Source of the DNA: JBBPXY01 sp038200435
GTDB lineage: Bacteria; Actinomycetota; Thermoleophilia; Solirubrobacterales; Solirubrobacteraceae
Length of the DNA stretch: 8,942 bases
Direction of reading: 5' to 3'
Assembly: GCA_038200435.1 (NCBI GenBank)
Contig: JBBPXY010000079.1
Location: forward strand, 1 to 8,942
The notes beneath the pieces are model-generated. The model was not told where the DNA came from and did no database searches. It worked only from the letters and a program-made list of their open reading frames with translations. The translations under genes and the position numbers were made by a program. Positions 1 to 4,784 of the stretch are shown in pieces. Each line of letters opens with the position of its first letter. The stretch's first letter is position 1.

Positions 1-22
1 AAAGGCGCGTAGGCAGGCGCGC

Positions 23-988
23 GTGCAGCGCGCGTTCAGAACACGAGCCCGGGGCTTCATCGGCCGCGCGCTCGCGGCTCGGTTGCGCGCGCCGGGCGTC
101 GAGGTCCGGGGCGTCGACTTCGACGCTGACCCGGATCGTGGCGTGGTCGCCGGCGACATCGCCGAGCCCGGTGACTGGCAACGGCACGCCGAAGGGTGCG
201 ACCTGGTTGTCCACACCGCGGCGATCGTCTCGAACGCCTTCGACCTCGGCACCTCCTGGCGGGTGAACGTGCTCGGCACCCGTCGCGCCCTCGACGCGGC
301 CGCGCGGGCCGGCGCGGACCGGTTCGTGCACATCTCGTCGGTGCGGGCATTCTCCGACGCGGGCTTTCCGCCCGGCGTCGACGAGAGCCATCCCGTCCGG
401 CCCGATGGCAATCCCTACGTCGATACGAAGATCGCGAGCGAGCAGGTGGCGCTGCAGGCCCACGCATCCGGCGAGGTGGCCGTCACCGTGATCCGGCCGG
501 CCGACGTCTATGGCCCGGGCTCGCGGCCCTGGACGATCCTCCCTCTCGAGGCGATCCGCGCGGGACGGTTCATGCTCCCGGCGCGAGGGCGGGGAGTCTT
601 CAGTCCGGTTTACGTCGACGACCTCGTGGACGGGCTGCTGCTGGCCGCCGGGGCTCCGGAGGGGGCGGGTGAGGTCTTCACGCTCGGTGACGGGGTGGGG
701 GTGAGCAGCCGAGAGTTCTTCGGCTACTACTTCCGGATGCTTGGCCGGCGCGGGCCCGTGTGCGTGCCGACAGGAGTCGCAGTGGCCGCGGCCTCTGCGG
801 TGTCTGCGGGGGCACGGGCACTCGGCGTGGCGACCGAGGTGAACGCGGCGACGATGCGCTACCTCGCGCGCCGCGGCACCTATTCGATCGAGAAGGCGCG
901 GCGGGTGCTCGACTACGAGCCGCGGATCAGACTCGAGGAGGGGATGGCTCGCACCGAGGCCTGGCTGAGAGCGGAGGGTCTGCTCTGA
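23..988 (+). CDS. NAD-dependent epimerase/dehydratase (extended SDR family)
   Basis: This 321-residue protein looks like a cytoplasmic extended short-chain dehydrogenase that oxidises, reduces or epimerises a sugar-nucleotide or sterol-like alcohol with NAD(P); the substrate cannot be told. Seen: a Rossmann start (GFIGRAL, residues 11-17), an acidic residue after beta-2 (VDFD, 31-34), GDI (44-46), HTAA (64-67), the catalytic serine region ISS (104-106), and catalytic Tyr132 and Lys136 in PYVDTK. The RPADVYGPG motif (158-166) and the YVDDLVDG segment (197-204) are typical of the family. The GTG start at 23 gives the usual family length. No convincing ribosome site is visible in the 22 upstream bases. 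Oddity: the first glycine of the GxxGxxG loop is Arg8, and residue 6, normally hydrophobic, is Arg. The cause may be sequence error at the window edge or real decay. It is followed 65 nt later by a lipoprotein gene on the same strand. Confidence 0.85.
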   Translation: MQRAFRTRARGFIGRALAARLRAPGVEVRGVDFDADPDRGVVAGDIAEPGDWQRHAEGCDLVVHTAAIVSNAFDLGTSWRVNVLGTRRALDAAARAGADRFVHISSVRAFSDAGFPPGVDESHPVRPDGNPYVDTKIASEQVALQAHASGEVAVTVIRPADVYGPGSRPWTILPLEAIRAGRFMLPARGRGVFSPVYVDDLVDGLLLAAGAPEGAGEVFTLGDGVGVSSREFFGYYFRMLGRRGPVCVPTGVAVAAASAVSAGARALGVATEVNAATMRYLARRGTYSIEKARRVLDYEPRIRLEEGMARTEAWLRAEGLL

Positions 989-1053
989 GCGGCAGGGCTT
1001 CCCGCGGCCATCCCGAAACAAAAGGCCAACCACTCACGAGAGGTCATCTCAAA

Positions 1054-1374
1054 ATGCGCATGAAGGCAACGGTCGCGGTATCGCTGACTGTCGCGGCGTC
1101 GGCGATCGGCGCGTGCGGTGGCAGCAGCGGCATCTCCTCGAAGTTCCACCGTGACTACGTTGCCGGCTGCGCCCGGTCGCAGAGCAACGCGGCGTGCGAG
1201 TGTCTGTTCAGCCAGCTCACCGACAAGCATGGCTTCAACAGCGAGCAGAAGCTGAAGGATGTCTCAGACCGCGTGTTGGCTGCCGCACGCAAGGGCGACC
1301 GCTCGGCGTTCCCGAAGGAGTTCATCGATTCTGTGACCGCCTGCAGGTCGAAGATCCGCCCGACGGGCGGCTGA
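1054..1374 (+). CDS. Small predicted lipoprotein with four further cysteines
   Basis: The product is 106 residues. It begins with a short basic n-region (MRMK), a hydrophobic core and a lipobox IGAC with the lipid-accepting Cys21, so it should be anchored to the outer face of the membrane. The mature part is polar and largely helical, with Cys39, Cys48, Cys50 and Cys97. The CxC pair and even number suggest two disulfides formed outside the cell. The ATG at 1054 is chosen because GAGAGG at 1038-1043 sits 10 nt upstream and the signal peptide starts there; a longer in-frame reading into the preceding gene has no support. I do not recognise the family, though small actinobacterial lipoproteins with a similar cysteine pattern exist. 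The gene may be cotranscribed with the epimerase or have its own promoter in the 65-nt gap; none is obvious. Confidence 0.75.
   Translation: MRMKATVAVSLTVAASAIGACGGSSGISSKFHRDYVAGCARSQSNAACECLFSQLTDKHGFNSEQKLKDVSDRVLAAARKGDRSAFPKEFIDSVTACRSKIRPTGG
1356..1370 (+). terminator. Hairpin at the 3' end of the lipoprotein gene
   Basis: CCGCCC and GGGCGG form a 6-bp GC stem around a GAC loop, directly before the TGA stop of the lipoprotein gene. There is no T tract after it, so it is at best a weak, actinobacterial-style terminator. The symmetry may simply reflect codons for Arg-Pro-Thr-Gly-Gly. Confidence 0.2.
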
Positions 1375-1456
1375 GTGCCGGAGGGCCGTTGCGGGCTTGA
1401 CTCGAGCGGGTTAGATCGACAAGTGATCCCGATGTGGACGTTTGTTCGACGCTGTC

Positions 1457-1472
1457 TGTGACTGCGGTCACA
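1457..1472 (+). promoter_or_regulatory. CRP/FNR-type operator palindrome
   Basis: TGTGAC-TGCG-GTCACA is a perfect 16-bp inverted repeat matching the canonical CRP half-site layout TGTGA-N6-TCACA, also the preferred site of actinobacterial CRP/Cmr-type regulators. It lies 45 nt upstream of the ATG of the small membrane protein gene. A weak -10-like TATACG is at 1482-1487, so the site would cover the -35 region and could serve repression or class II-like activation. Which regulator binds, and whether it senses cAMP, is not shown by the sequence. Confidence 0.55.
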
Positions 1473-1517
1473 CGATGCGGGTATACGACAGTTACTGCAT
1501 CGAGGGAAGGGAAGAGA

Positions 1518-1673
1518 ATGATTGTTCTCGGCTTGGTTCTGTTGATCGTTGGAGTCCTCATCAAGATTTCGATCCTGTACACGATCGGGGTCATTCTGCT
1601 GGTAGTGGGCGTGGCGTTGATGCTCGCGAGCACGCTGGGCCACGCCGTCGGCGGTCGCAGGCACTACTACTAG
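1518..1673 (+). CDS. DUF6131-like two-helix mini membrane protein
   Basis: The product is a 51-residue hydrophobic protein with two predicted membrane helices (about residues 2-18 and 22-40), a short turn around KISILYT, and a charged, aromatic tail ending GGRRHYY. Length, the paired glycine-spaced helices and the RRHYY end match what I recall of the actinobacterial DUF6131 family, which has no assigned function. The ATG at 1518 is chosen because a purine-rich GGAAGGGAAGAG (1505-1516) lies immediately before it and the first helix starts there. An upstream in-frame extension would add an implausible non-hydrophobic leader and overlap the operator. It stands alone, between a CRP-type palindrome and a strong hairpin, suggesting a single-gene unit under its own control. 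Presumed location is the cytoplasmic membrane. Confidence 0.8.
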   Translation: MIVLGLVLLIVGVLIKISILYTIGVILLVVGVALMLASTLGHAVGGRRHYY

Positions 1674-1701
1674 CCGGCCATCAAAGGGGTATGGAGAGAT
1701 G

Positions 1702-1728
1702 GGCGCGCGAGCGATCTGCTCGCGCGCC
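1702..1728 (+). terminator. 11-bp perfect hairpin after the DUF6131-like gene
   Basis: GGCGCGCGAGC, loop GATCT, then GCTCGCGCGCC form a perfect 11-bp stem starting 28 nt after the stop codon of the mini membrane protein. There is no U-rich tail, so this would be a tailless actinobacterial terminator or an mRNA 3'-end stabiliser. The symmetry works on either strand. Confidence 0.45.
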
Positions 1729-1776
1729 GGACGGCGACCGCAGCGACGGCCGCTACCAGGGGAAGGTGGAGACGCG

Positions 1777-1962
1777 ATGTACCGACAGACCGCAGAACGA
1801 GTCCGCGAGTTCGCTGGCCGGCGCTGGGAAGCCCACAGTGGCGCGCCGTCAAACATGCACGCAACCGCAACCAACCCAGTCTCGCAGCGACGACGACCGG
1901 CGAACCGGCGGCTAGCTCGAGCCCAAGCCGCCCAACGGGGGCTTCGAAGTGCCACTCGCTAA
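1777..1962 (+). CDS. Doubtful small Arg-rich hypothetical ORF
   Basis: A 61-residue frame starts at an ATG preceded, at good spacing, by a Shine-Dalgarno-like GGAAGGTGGAG (1761-1771). The first 20 residues (MYRQTAERVREFAGRRWE) look like a plausible amphipathic helix. The remainder is rich in Arg, Ala and Pro, with low-information composition expected from random GC-rich DNA. No family is recognised. The ribosome site is the only positive evidence. It may be a remnant of a longer gene in the element scar or not a gene at all. Confidence 0.2.
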   Translation: MYRQTAERVREFAGRRWEAHSGAPSNMHATATNPVSQRRRPANRRLARAQAAQRGLRSATR

Positions 1963-2060
1963 GGGACCGGCGCCCCGTCGGGGGCGTCGGCCGCCTAGCC
2001 CGGCAGGTGTTAGCCGGCTACCGGGAGTTAGGGCGAGCGCGCCAACTTCTCGCCTCCCGC

Positions 2061-2088
2061 TAAAGGTCAAGGGCGGGCCTGCCGATAG
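2061..2088 (+). promoter_or_regulatory. Sigma-28 / WhiG-type promoter
   Basis: TAAA (2061-2064), a 16-base spacer, then GCCGATAG (2081-2088) match the consensus of sigma-28 family promoters: TAAA-N15-GCCGATAA for FliA/SigD and TAAA-N16-GCCGATAA for Streptomyces WhiG. All four -35 bases and seven of the eight -10 bases agree. Transcription would run rightward from about 2094-2096 into a region with no gene but several hairpins and a terminator. The family serves motility in flagellated bacteria and sporulation in Streptomyces; which applies here is unknown. Confidence 0.6.
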
Positions 2089-2094
2089 GGGTCG

Positions 2095-2276
2095 GACATA
2101 GCCCTTCACTGGGCGCCCAACTCACCCGAATCCTTTCGGGAGAACATTTTCGGTCAGCGGGGAGCCATGTGCTCCTCGTAGCTCGTTAAGGCAGGCTCTC
2201 GCAGGGACGACCCTGAGTGTGCCTGGAAGGATATCCCGACGGACAGGGCGCCGAGCGCCTGGATCTTCTTTCATTT
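2095..2276 (+). ncRNA. Candidate sigma-28-dependent small RNA (about 180 nt)
   Basis: Between the sigma-28/WhiG-like promoter and an intrinsic terminator lies noncoding sequence with a run of separate hairpins. They are 2125-2140 (CCCGAA, loop TCCT, TTCGGG), 2159-2177 (GGGGAGC, loop CATGT, GCTCCTC, 7 bp with one G-U), and 2189-2224 (AGGCA/TGCCT closing an inner CAGGG-ACGA-CCCTG stem). The terminator stem at 2244-2261 has a U-rich tail. The only ATG (2167) is in a hairpin loop and opens a four-codon frame ending in TAG. I do not recognise an Rfam family; it does not resemble 6S, tmRNA, RNase P, SRP or c-di-GMP-I riboswitch cores. Alternatives are the 5' leader of a lost gene or chance pairing in GC-rich DNA. 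Both ends are inferred. Confidence 0.35.
2244..2276 (+). terminator. Intrinsic terminator of the candidate sRNA
   Basis: CAGG-(G)-CGC, loop CGA, GCG-CCTG form a 7-bp stem with one bulged G (2244-2261). It is followed by a tail with nine T in 15 bases (2262-2276), unusually T-rich for this window. Orientation is rightward, with no coding gene upstream on that strand for about 280 bases or more. Confidence 0.5.
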
Positions 2277-2292
2277 AGCGAGCGACAGGACC

Positions 2293-2312
2293 GACCCCGA
2301 CCCCGACCCCGA
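2293..2312. repeat. Short tandem repeat, GACCCC x 3
   Basis: Three perfect GACCCC units followed by a partial GA. It lies in noncoding DNA between the terminator and the recombinase remnant. It may be a slippage-prone tract; no function is visible. Confidence 0.7.
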
Positions 2313-2472
2313 TAGGTGCCCCAGCAGGGCCCGTATGAAGTCGGCGCTCGGCTCAGGCGCCCGGACCACAGGGCGACGACGCGCTCGCTGCGCCACACGT
2401 TCGCCTCGATCCTCGTGGCGCTTTGGGGAGGACCCGGACTACGTCAGGGGGCAGATGGGCCACCCGATCCGC

Positions 2473-2508
2473 GCCCATCTGCTTCGCATCTACGCGAAGC
2501 AGATGGGC
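2473..2508. repeat. 15-bp perfect inverted repeat in the integrase remnant
   Basis: GCCCATCTGCTTCGC (2473-2487), loop ATCTAC, GCGAAGCAGATGGGC (2494-2508). A further copy of GCAGATGGGC lies at 2451-2460, so the left arm could pair with either side. The repeat flanks the codon of the catalytic Tyr and replaces the residues normally found between GH and RxY of the family. It may be a template-switch mutation rather than a functional site. Confidence 0.7.
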
Positions 2509-2632
2509 CGCCGCGACGGGGAACGCGAGCGTCTGCACGCGCTGGTAGAGGGCGCCGTGGTGCCGCAATTGGGCACTGAGTGCCTAAACCCAGGCCCCGC
2601 GGAAGTCGATGACGACCAACCCCTAGACGCAG

Positions 2633-2656
2633 AAAACCCCGCCGGAGCAGGGCTTT
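2633..2656 (-). terminator. Intrinsic terminator of tRNA-Gly
   Basis: On the minus strand AAAGCCC pairs with GGGGTTTT around a 9-10 base GC-rich loop, giving a 7-bp stem with one G-U and ending in four U. It starts 8 nt after the 3' end of tRNA-Gly, the expected place for its terminator. It lies within the reading frame of the integrase remnant, so it may have arrived with the inserted element. Confidence 0.65.
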
Positions 2657-2663
2657 CACGCGA

Positions 2664-2700
2664 AGCGGATGAAGGGACTCGAACCCTCGACCTTCTGCAT
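2664..2700. other. Probable attachment-site half in the 3' part of tRNA-Gly
   Basis: The 3' half of a tRNA gene facing an integrase tail is the classic attB/attL position of tyrosine-recombinase elements. No second copy of this stretch is visible to the left within the window, so the other end of the element was deleted, degraded, or lies beyond position 1. The core boundaries are not defined by the sequence. Confidence 0.35.
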
Positions 2701-2737
2701 GGCAAGCAGACGCTCTAGCCAACTGAGCTACATCCGC
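2664..2737 (-). tRNA. tRNA-Gly (anticodon GCC)
   Basis: This is a full 74-nt cloverleaf on the minus strand. The acceptor GCGGATG pairs with CATCCGC, the D stem is GCTC/GAGC, and the anticodon stem TCTGC/GCAGA carries loop TTGCCAT (anticodon GCC, U33 present). The T stem GAGGG/CCCTT has a TTCGAGT loop and the discriminator is U73, as expected for bacterial tRNA-Gly. CCA is not encoded. It lies 14 nt downstream of the kinase stop codon on the same strand, so it is either processed from the operon transcript or served by a promoter at the kinase 3' end; a -10-like TAGACT (2749-2754) overlaps that stop codon. An intrinsic terminator follows. Confidence 0.97.
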
Positions 2738-2751
2738 GCGAGGCGCGAAGT

Positions 2752-4101
2752 CTAGCGGCGCTCGGAGTCGTCGCGCGCGGGCAGATCGAGGGTGAAGCTA
2801 GAGCCTTCGACGGTGACCCGCCCGCCGTGCGCCGCCGTGATGGCGGCGACGATCGGGAGACCCAGGCCGGAGCCCGGACGCCCGGCCGCGTCGTCCCCGC
2901 GCCAGAAGCGCTCGAAGAGGTGCTCACGCTCGGCCAACGACGGTCCCGGACCCTGATCGGTCACCGTCACAAGCGCTCGGTCGTGGTTCTCCATCACCCG
3001 GAGGTCGACCGGCTGCCCTGGCGGCCCGTGCAGCAGCGCGTTGTCTACGAGATTCGTGATCGCGCGCTGCAGCGCCTCGGCATCTCCGGCGACGGAGACG
3101 GGTTTGACGCGATCGATTCGCACGAGCGGGTTTCCGCGCGCCACCTCCGCGGCGATCTGGTCGAGCGCAACCGGATGAGCCGGCGGCGCGCTCCCGCGCT
3201 GGCGCTCGAGCGCGAGCAGATCGTCGACCAGGCGCGCGAGGCGGGAAGCGTCGTGGCGGATCTCGGTGAGCAGCTCGGCGTTGGCGCCGTGCCGCGCGGC
3301 GTGCTCGACGTTGCCGAGCAGGGCGGTCACCGGTGTGCGGAGCTCGTGGGAGGCGTCGGCGAGGAAGCGGCGCTCCGAGTCGCGCGCGCTGTCGAGAGCG
3401 CCGAGCATGCCGTTCAGCACCCGCGTCAGGTCCGTGATCTCCTCGGCTGCGCGCGGCTCAGGCAGGCGACGCGACGCATCGCCCGAGCGTTCGATGTCGC
3501 GCGCGGATTCGGAGAGGCGCTCGAGCGGGCGCAGGCCGCGACGGGTAAGAGCGGCGGCCGCCGCGCCGGCCAGCAACACCGCGAGCAGTGCGGCCAGGCC
3601 CACTATCCGGCGTAGGCGGCTCAAGGTGGCGGATATGTCCGAGGTGTCTGAGGCGACGAGCACCACGCCGCCCGCGGCGGCTCCTCCCGCGTCCGCGACT
3701 GGAGCGGCGTAGAGGCGCAGGGGCCGGCCACCCACACGGAGGTTCTCGAACCCCGGCCGGCCGTCGCGCAGGGCCGTGCGACCCGCGCCGCTCGTGGGCA
3801 GCAGGCGCGCGCCGAGCGCGAGCGAGCGGGCCAGGATGCGCCCGCGCCCGTCGATCACCTCGACGACGATCTGCCGGCCGCCCACGGGCGCCTCGAGCGC
3901 CCCGGGCGCGGTGAGCACGGCGGGCGCGGACACGCTCAAGCGGCTCACGTCGCGCGCACGCTGTTGCAACGCGCGGTCGAGCGAGGAGCGCAGTTCGTTG
4001 CTCGTAGCAGCGACGGCCGCGATCCCGAACACCGCGACAGCGGCGAGGATCGACCCGAGCGCGGCCAGGATCAGGCGGCCGCGAAGCGATCGGGGCGTCA
4101 C
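2752..4101 (-). CDS. HAMP-type sensor histidine kinase
   Basis: This 449-residue membrane kinase should autophosphorylate and pass phosphate to the response regulator encoded just upstream. Domains in order: TM1 (about 10-32), extracytoplasmic sensor region (about 33-165), TM2 (about 166-186), HAMP linker (about 187-239), HisKA with H-box FLADASHELRTP (phosphoacceptor His252), and HATPase_c with N-box LQRAITNLVDNALLHG (Asn350, Asn354), G1 TDQGPGPS (381-388), F-box FERFW (396-400) and G2 GSGLGLPIV (410-418). The GTG start at 4101 is chosen because it overlaps the regulator stop (GTGA) and places TM1 at the N-terminus; a longer in-frame reading would lie inside the regulator gene. There is no Shine-Dalgarno, so translation is probably coupled. 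The sensor region shows no motif I can match to a ligand. It is the last gene of the five-gene operon. Confidence 0.93.
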   Translation of the reverse strand: MTPRSLRGRLILAALGSILAAVAVFGIAAVAATSNELRSSLDRALQQRARDVSRLSVSAPAVLTAPGALEAPVGGRQIVVEVIDGRGRILARSLALGARLLPTSGAGRTALRDGRPGFENLRVGGRPLRLYAAPVADAGGAAAGGVVLVASDTSDISATLSRLRRIVGLAALLAVLLAGAAAAALTRRGLRPLERLSESARDIERSGDASRRLPEPRAAEEITDLTRVLNGMLGALDSARDSERRFLADASHELRTPVTALLGNVEHAARHGANAELLTEIRHDASRLARLVDDLLALERQRGSAPPAHPVALDQIAAEVARGNPLVRIDRVKPVSVAGDAEALQRAITNLVDNALLHGPPGQPVDLRVMENHDRALVTVTDQGPGPSLAEREHLFERFWRGDDAAGRPGSGLGLPIVAAITAAHGGRVTVEGSSFTLDLPARDDSERR

Positions 4102-4775
4102 GGGCGCAGCGTGAAGCCGACGCCGCGGACGGTGTGGATCAGCGCCGGTTCCCCGAGCTTCTCGCGCAGCCGTGCGACGTAGCGGTCGACGACGTTCGGC
4201 AACGCGGCGTCGTCCCACAGCTCGGCGAGCGCCCGCTCGCGGGTGAGCACACCGTGCGGATCACGCAGGAGCAGCTCGAGCAACGCGGTCTCCCGCCCGG
4301 TCAGCGCGGCGCGCCGGTCGCCGCGAAGGGCGGTCCGTGCCGTCAGGTCAAGGCGCAGATCGCCGAAGGCCAGTGCATCGCTGGCGCCGCCGGGTGCTCC
4401 GCGGCGGGTGAGTGCCCGCAGGCGGGCGACAAGCTCCTCCGTAGCGAAGGGCTTGACGAGGTAGTCGTCGGCCCCGGCCTCGAGCCCCGCGACGCGGTCG
4501 GGCACGGCATCGCGCGCGGTCAGCATCAGCACGGGGGTGCTGAGACCCTTGGCTCGCAATCGCCGGCACACCGCCAGCCCGTCCATCCCCGGCAGGCCGA
4601 CGTCGAGCACGATCACGTCGGGCAGCGAGCGCTCGGTCGCGGCCAGCGCCGCGCCGCCGTCGGGCGCGACCTGCACCTCGTAGCCCTCAGCCCCCAGGGT
4701 TCGGGCGAGCATCCTGCGCAACGGCGGATCGTCGTCGACCACCAGCACACGCTCGCGCGGCGCCGGGCTCGTCAT
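4098..4775 (-). CDS. OmpR/PhoB-family response regulator
   Basis: This 225-residue transcription factor is the partner of the kinase that overlaps its stop codon. The receiver domain (about 8-120) has the acidic pocket Asp14-Asp15, phosphoacceptor Asp58 in VIVLDVGLPGMDG, switch Thr86 in MLTAR and Lys108 in VKPF. The C-terminal winged-helix domain (about 134-225) carries LTGRETALLELLL, the recognition-helix region VVDRYVARLREKLG and the closing TVRGVGFTL hairpin, all typical of the family. It starts 9 nt after the permease stop, within the operon; the leader shows no clear ribosome site. Its binding site is probably the pair of TGAAAG/TGACAG hexamers 11 bp apart before the first gene of the operon, giving autoregulation. 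The layout resembles actinobacterial envelope-stress systems such as MprAB, but orthology cannot be claimed. Confidence 0.94.
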   Translation of the reverse strand: MTSPAPRERVLVVDDDPPLRRMLARTLGAEGYEVQVAPDGGAALAATERSLPDVIVLDVGLPGMDGLAVCRRLRAKGLSTPVLMLTARDAVPDRVAGLEAGADDYLVKPFATEELVARLRALTRRGAPGGASDALAFGDLRLDLTARTALRGDRRAALTGRETALLELLLRDPHGVLTRERALAELWDDAALPNVVDRYVARLREKLGEPALIHTVRGVGFTLRP

Positions 4776-4784
4776 GCGGCGCGC

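Larger units (their letters stand above)
1674..2370. other. About 700 bases with no confident gene
   Basis: No reading frame here resembles a known protein. The stretch holds the strong hairpin at 1702-1728, a doubtful small ORF (1777-1962), a 6-bp tetraloop hairpin (1971-1986, CGCCCC/GGGGCG), the 10-bp palindrome TAGCCGGCTA (2011-2020), a sigma-28/WhiG-like promoter (2061-2088), the candidate sRNA with terminator (to 2276), and a short GACCCC repeat (2293-2312). With the recombinase remnant to its right it probably belongs to an old insertion beside tRNA-Gly. Confidence 0.6.
2376..2718 (+). pseudogene. Tyrosine recombinase (integrase) C-terminal remnant, frameshifted
   Basis: Only the last part of the catalytic domain of a phage/ICE-type tyrosine recombinase survives. 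In one frame the box SLRHTFASILVAL (2385-2423) is readable. One surplus T in the run at 2422-2424 then shifts the reading to GEDPDYVRGQMGH, RIYAKQM with the nucleophilic Tyr (2491-2493), and GERERLHALVEG. The family HDLRHTFA box here reads RSLRHTFA, so its histidine (the HxxR His) is replaced by Arg. The usual GHTDP stretch has become GHPIR, so decay is beyond one frameshift. No N-terminal or core-binding domain, and no upstream catalytic Arg region, is found to the left. The shifted frame has no stop until TAG at 2716-2718, inside the antisense of tRNA-Gly. Reading into a tRNA 3' end is common for integrases that use that tRNA as attachment site. Activity is not expected. Confidence 0.75.

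Noticed and set aside
1397..1416. TTGACT and TTAGAT as a sigma-70 promoter for the DUF6131-like gene.
   Set aside because: Only 8 bases separate them, far from the 16-18 needed.
1702..1728. The 11-bp hairpin as the end of an insertion sequence.
   Set aside because: No partner copy, transposase or target duplication seen in the window; position after a gene suits a transcript end better.
2001..2084. Nested complementary blocks (CGGCAGG/CCTGCCG, TTAG/CTAA, CGGGA/TCCCG, GGCGAG/CTCGCC) that could fold as one long structured RNA.
   Set aside because: The right-hand blocks coincide with the sigma-28-type -35 and -10 elements, which explain the AT-containing parts better. The other stems are short GC runs expected by chance in this composition, and no promoter upstream is visible.
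2293..2312. GACCCC triplet repeat as a CRISPR or iteron array.
   Set aside because: Units are 6 bp with no spacers and only three copies; no cas or replication gene nearby.
2585..2612. A second sigma-28-like arrangement, TAAA-N16-GTCGATGA.
   Set aside because: Two mismatches in the -10, located inside the integrase remnant and aimed into the antisense of tRNA-Gly; nothing sensible is downstream.
2634..2718. The C-terminal extension of the integrase frame (EGTRTLDLLHGKQTL) as real protein.
   Set aside because: It is the antisense of tRNA-Gly and its terminator read in frame, a known annotation artefact next to tRNA genes.
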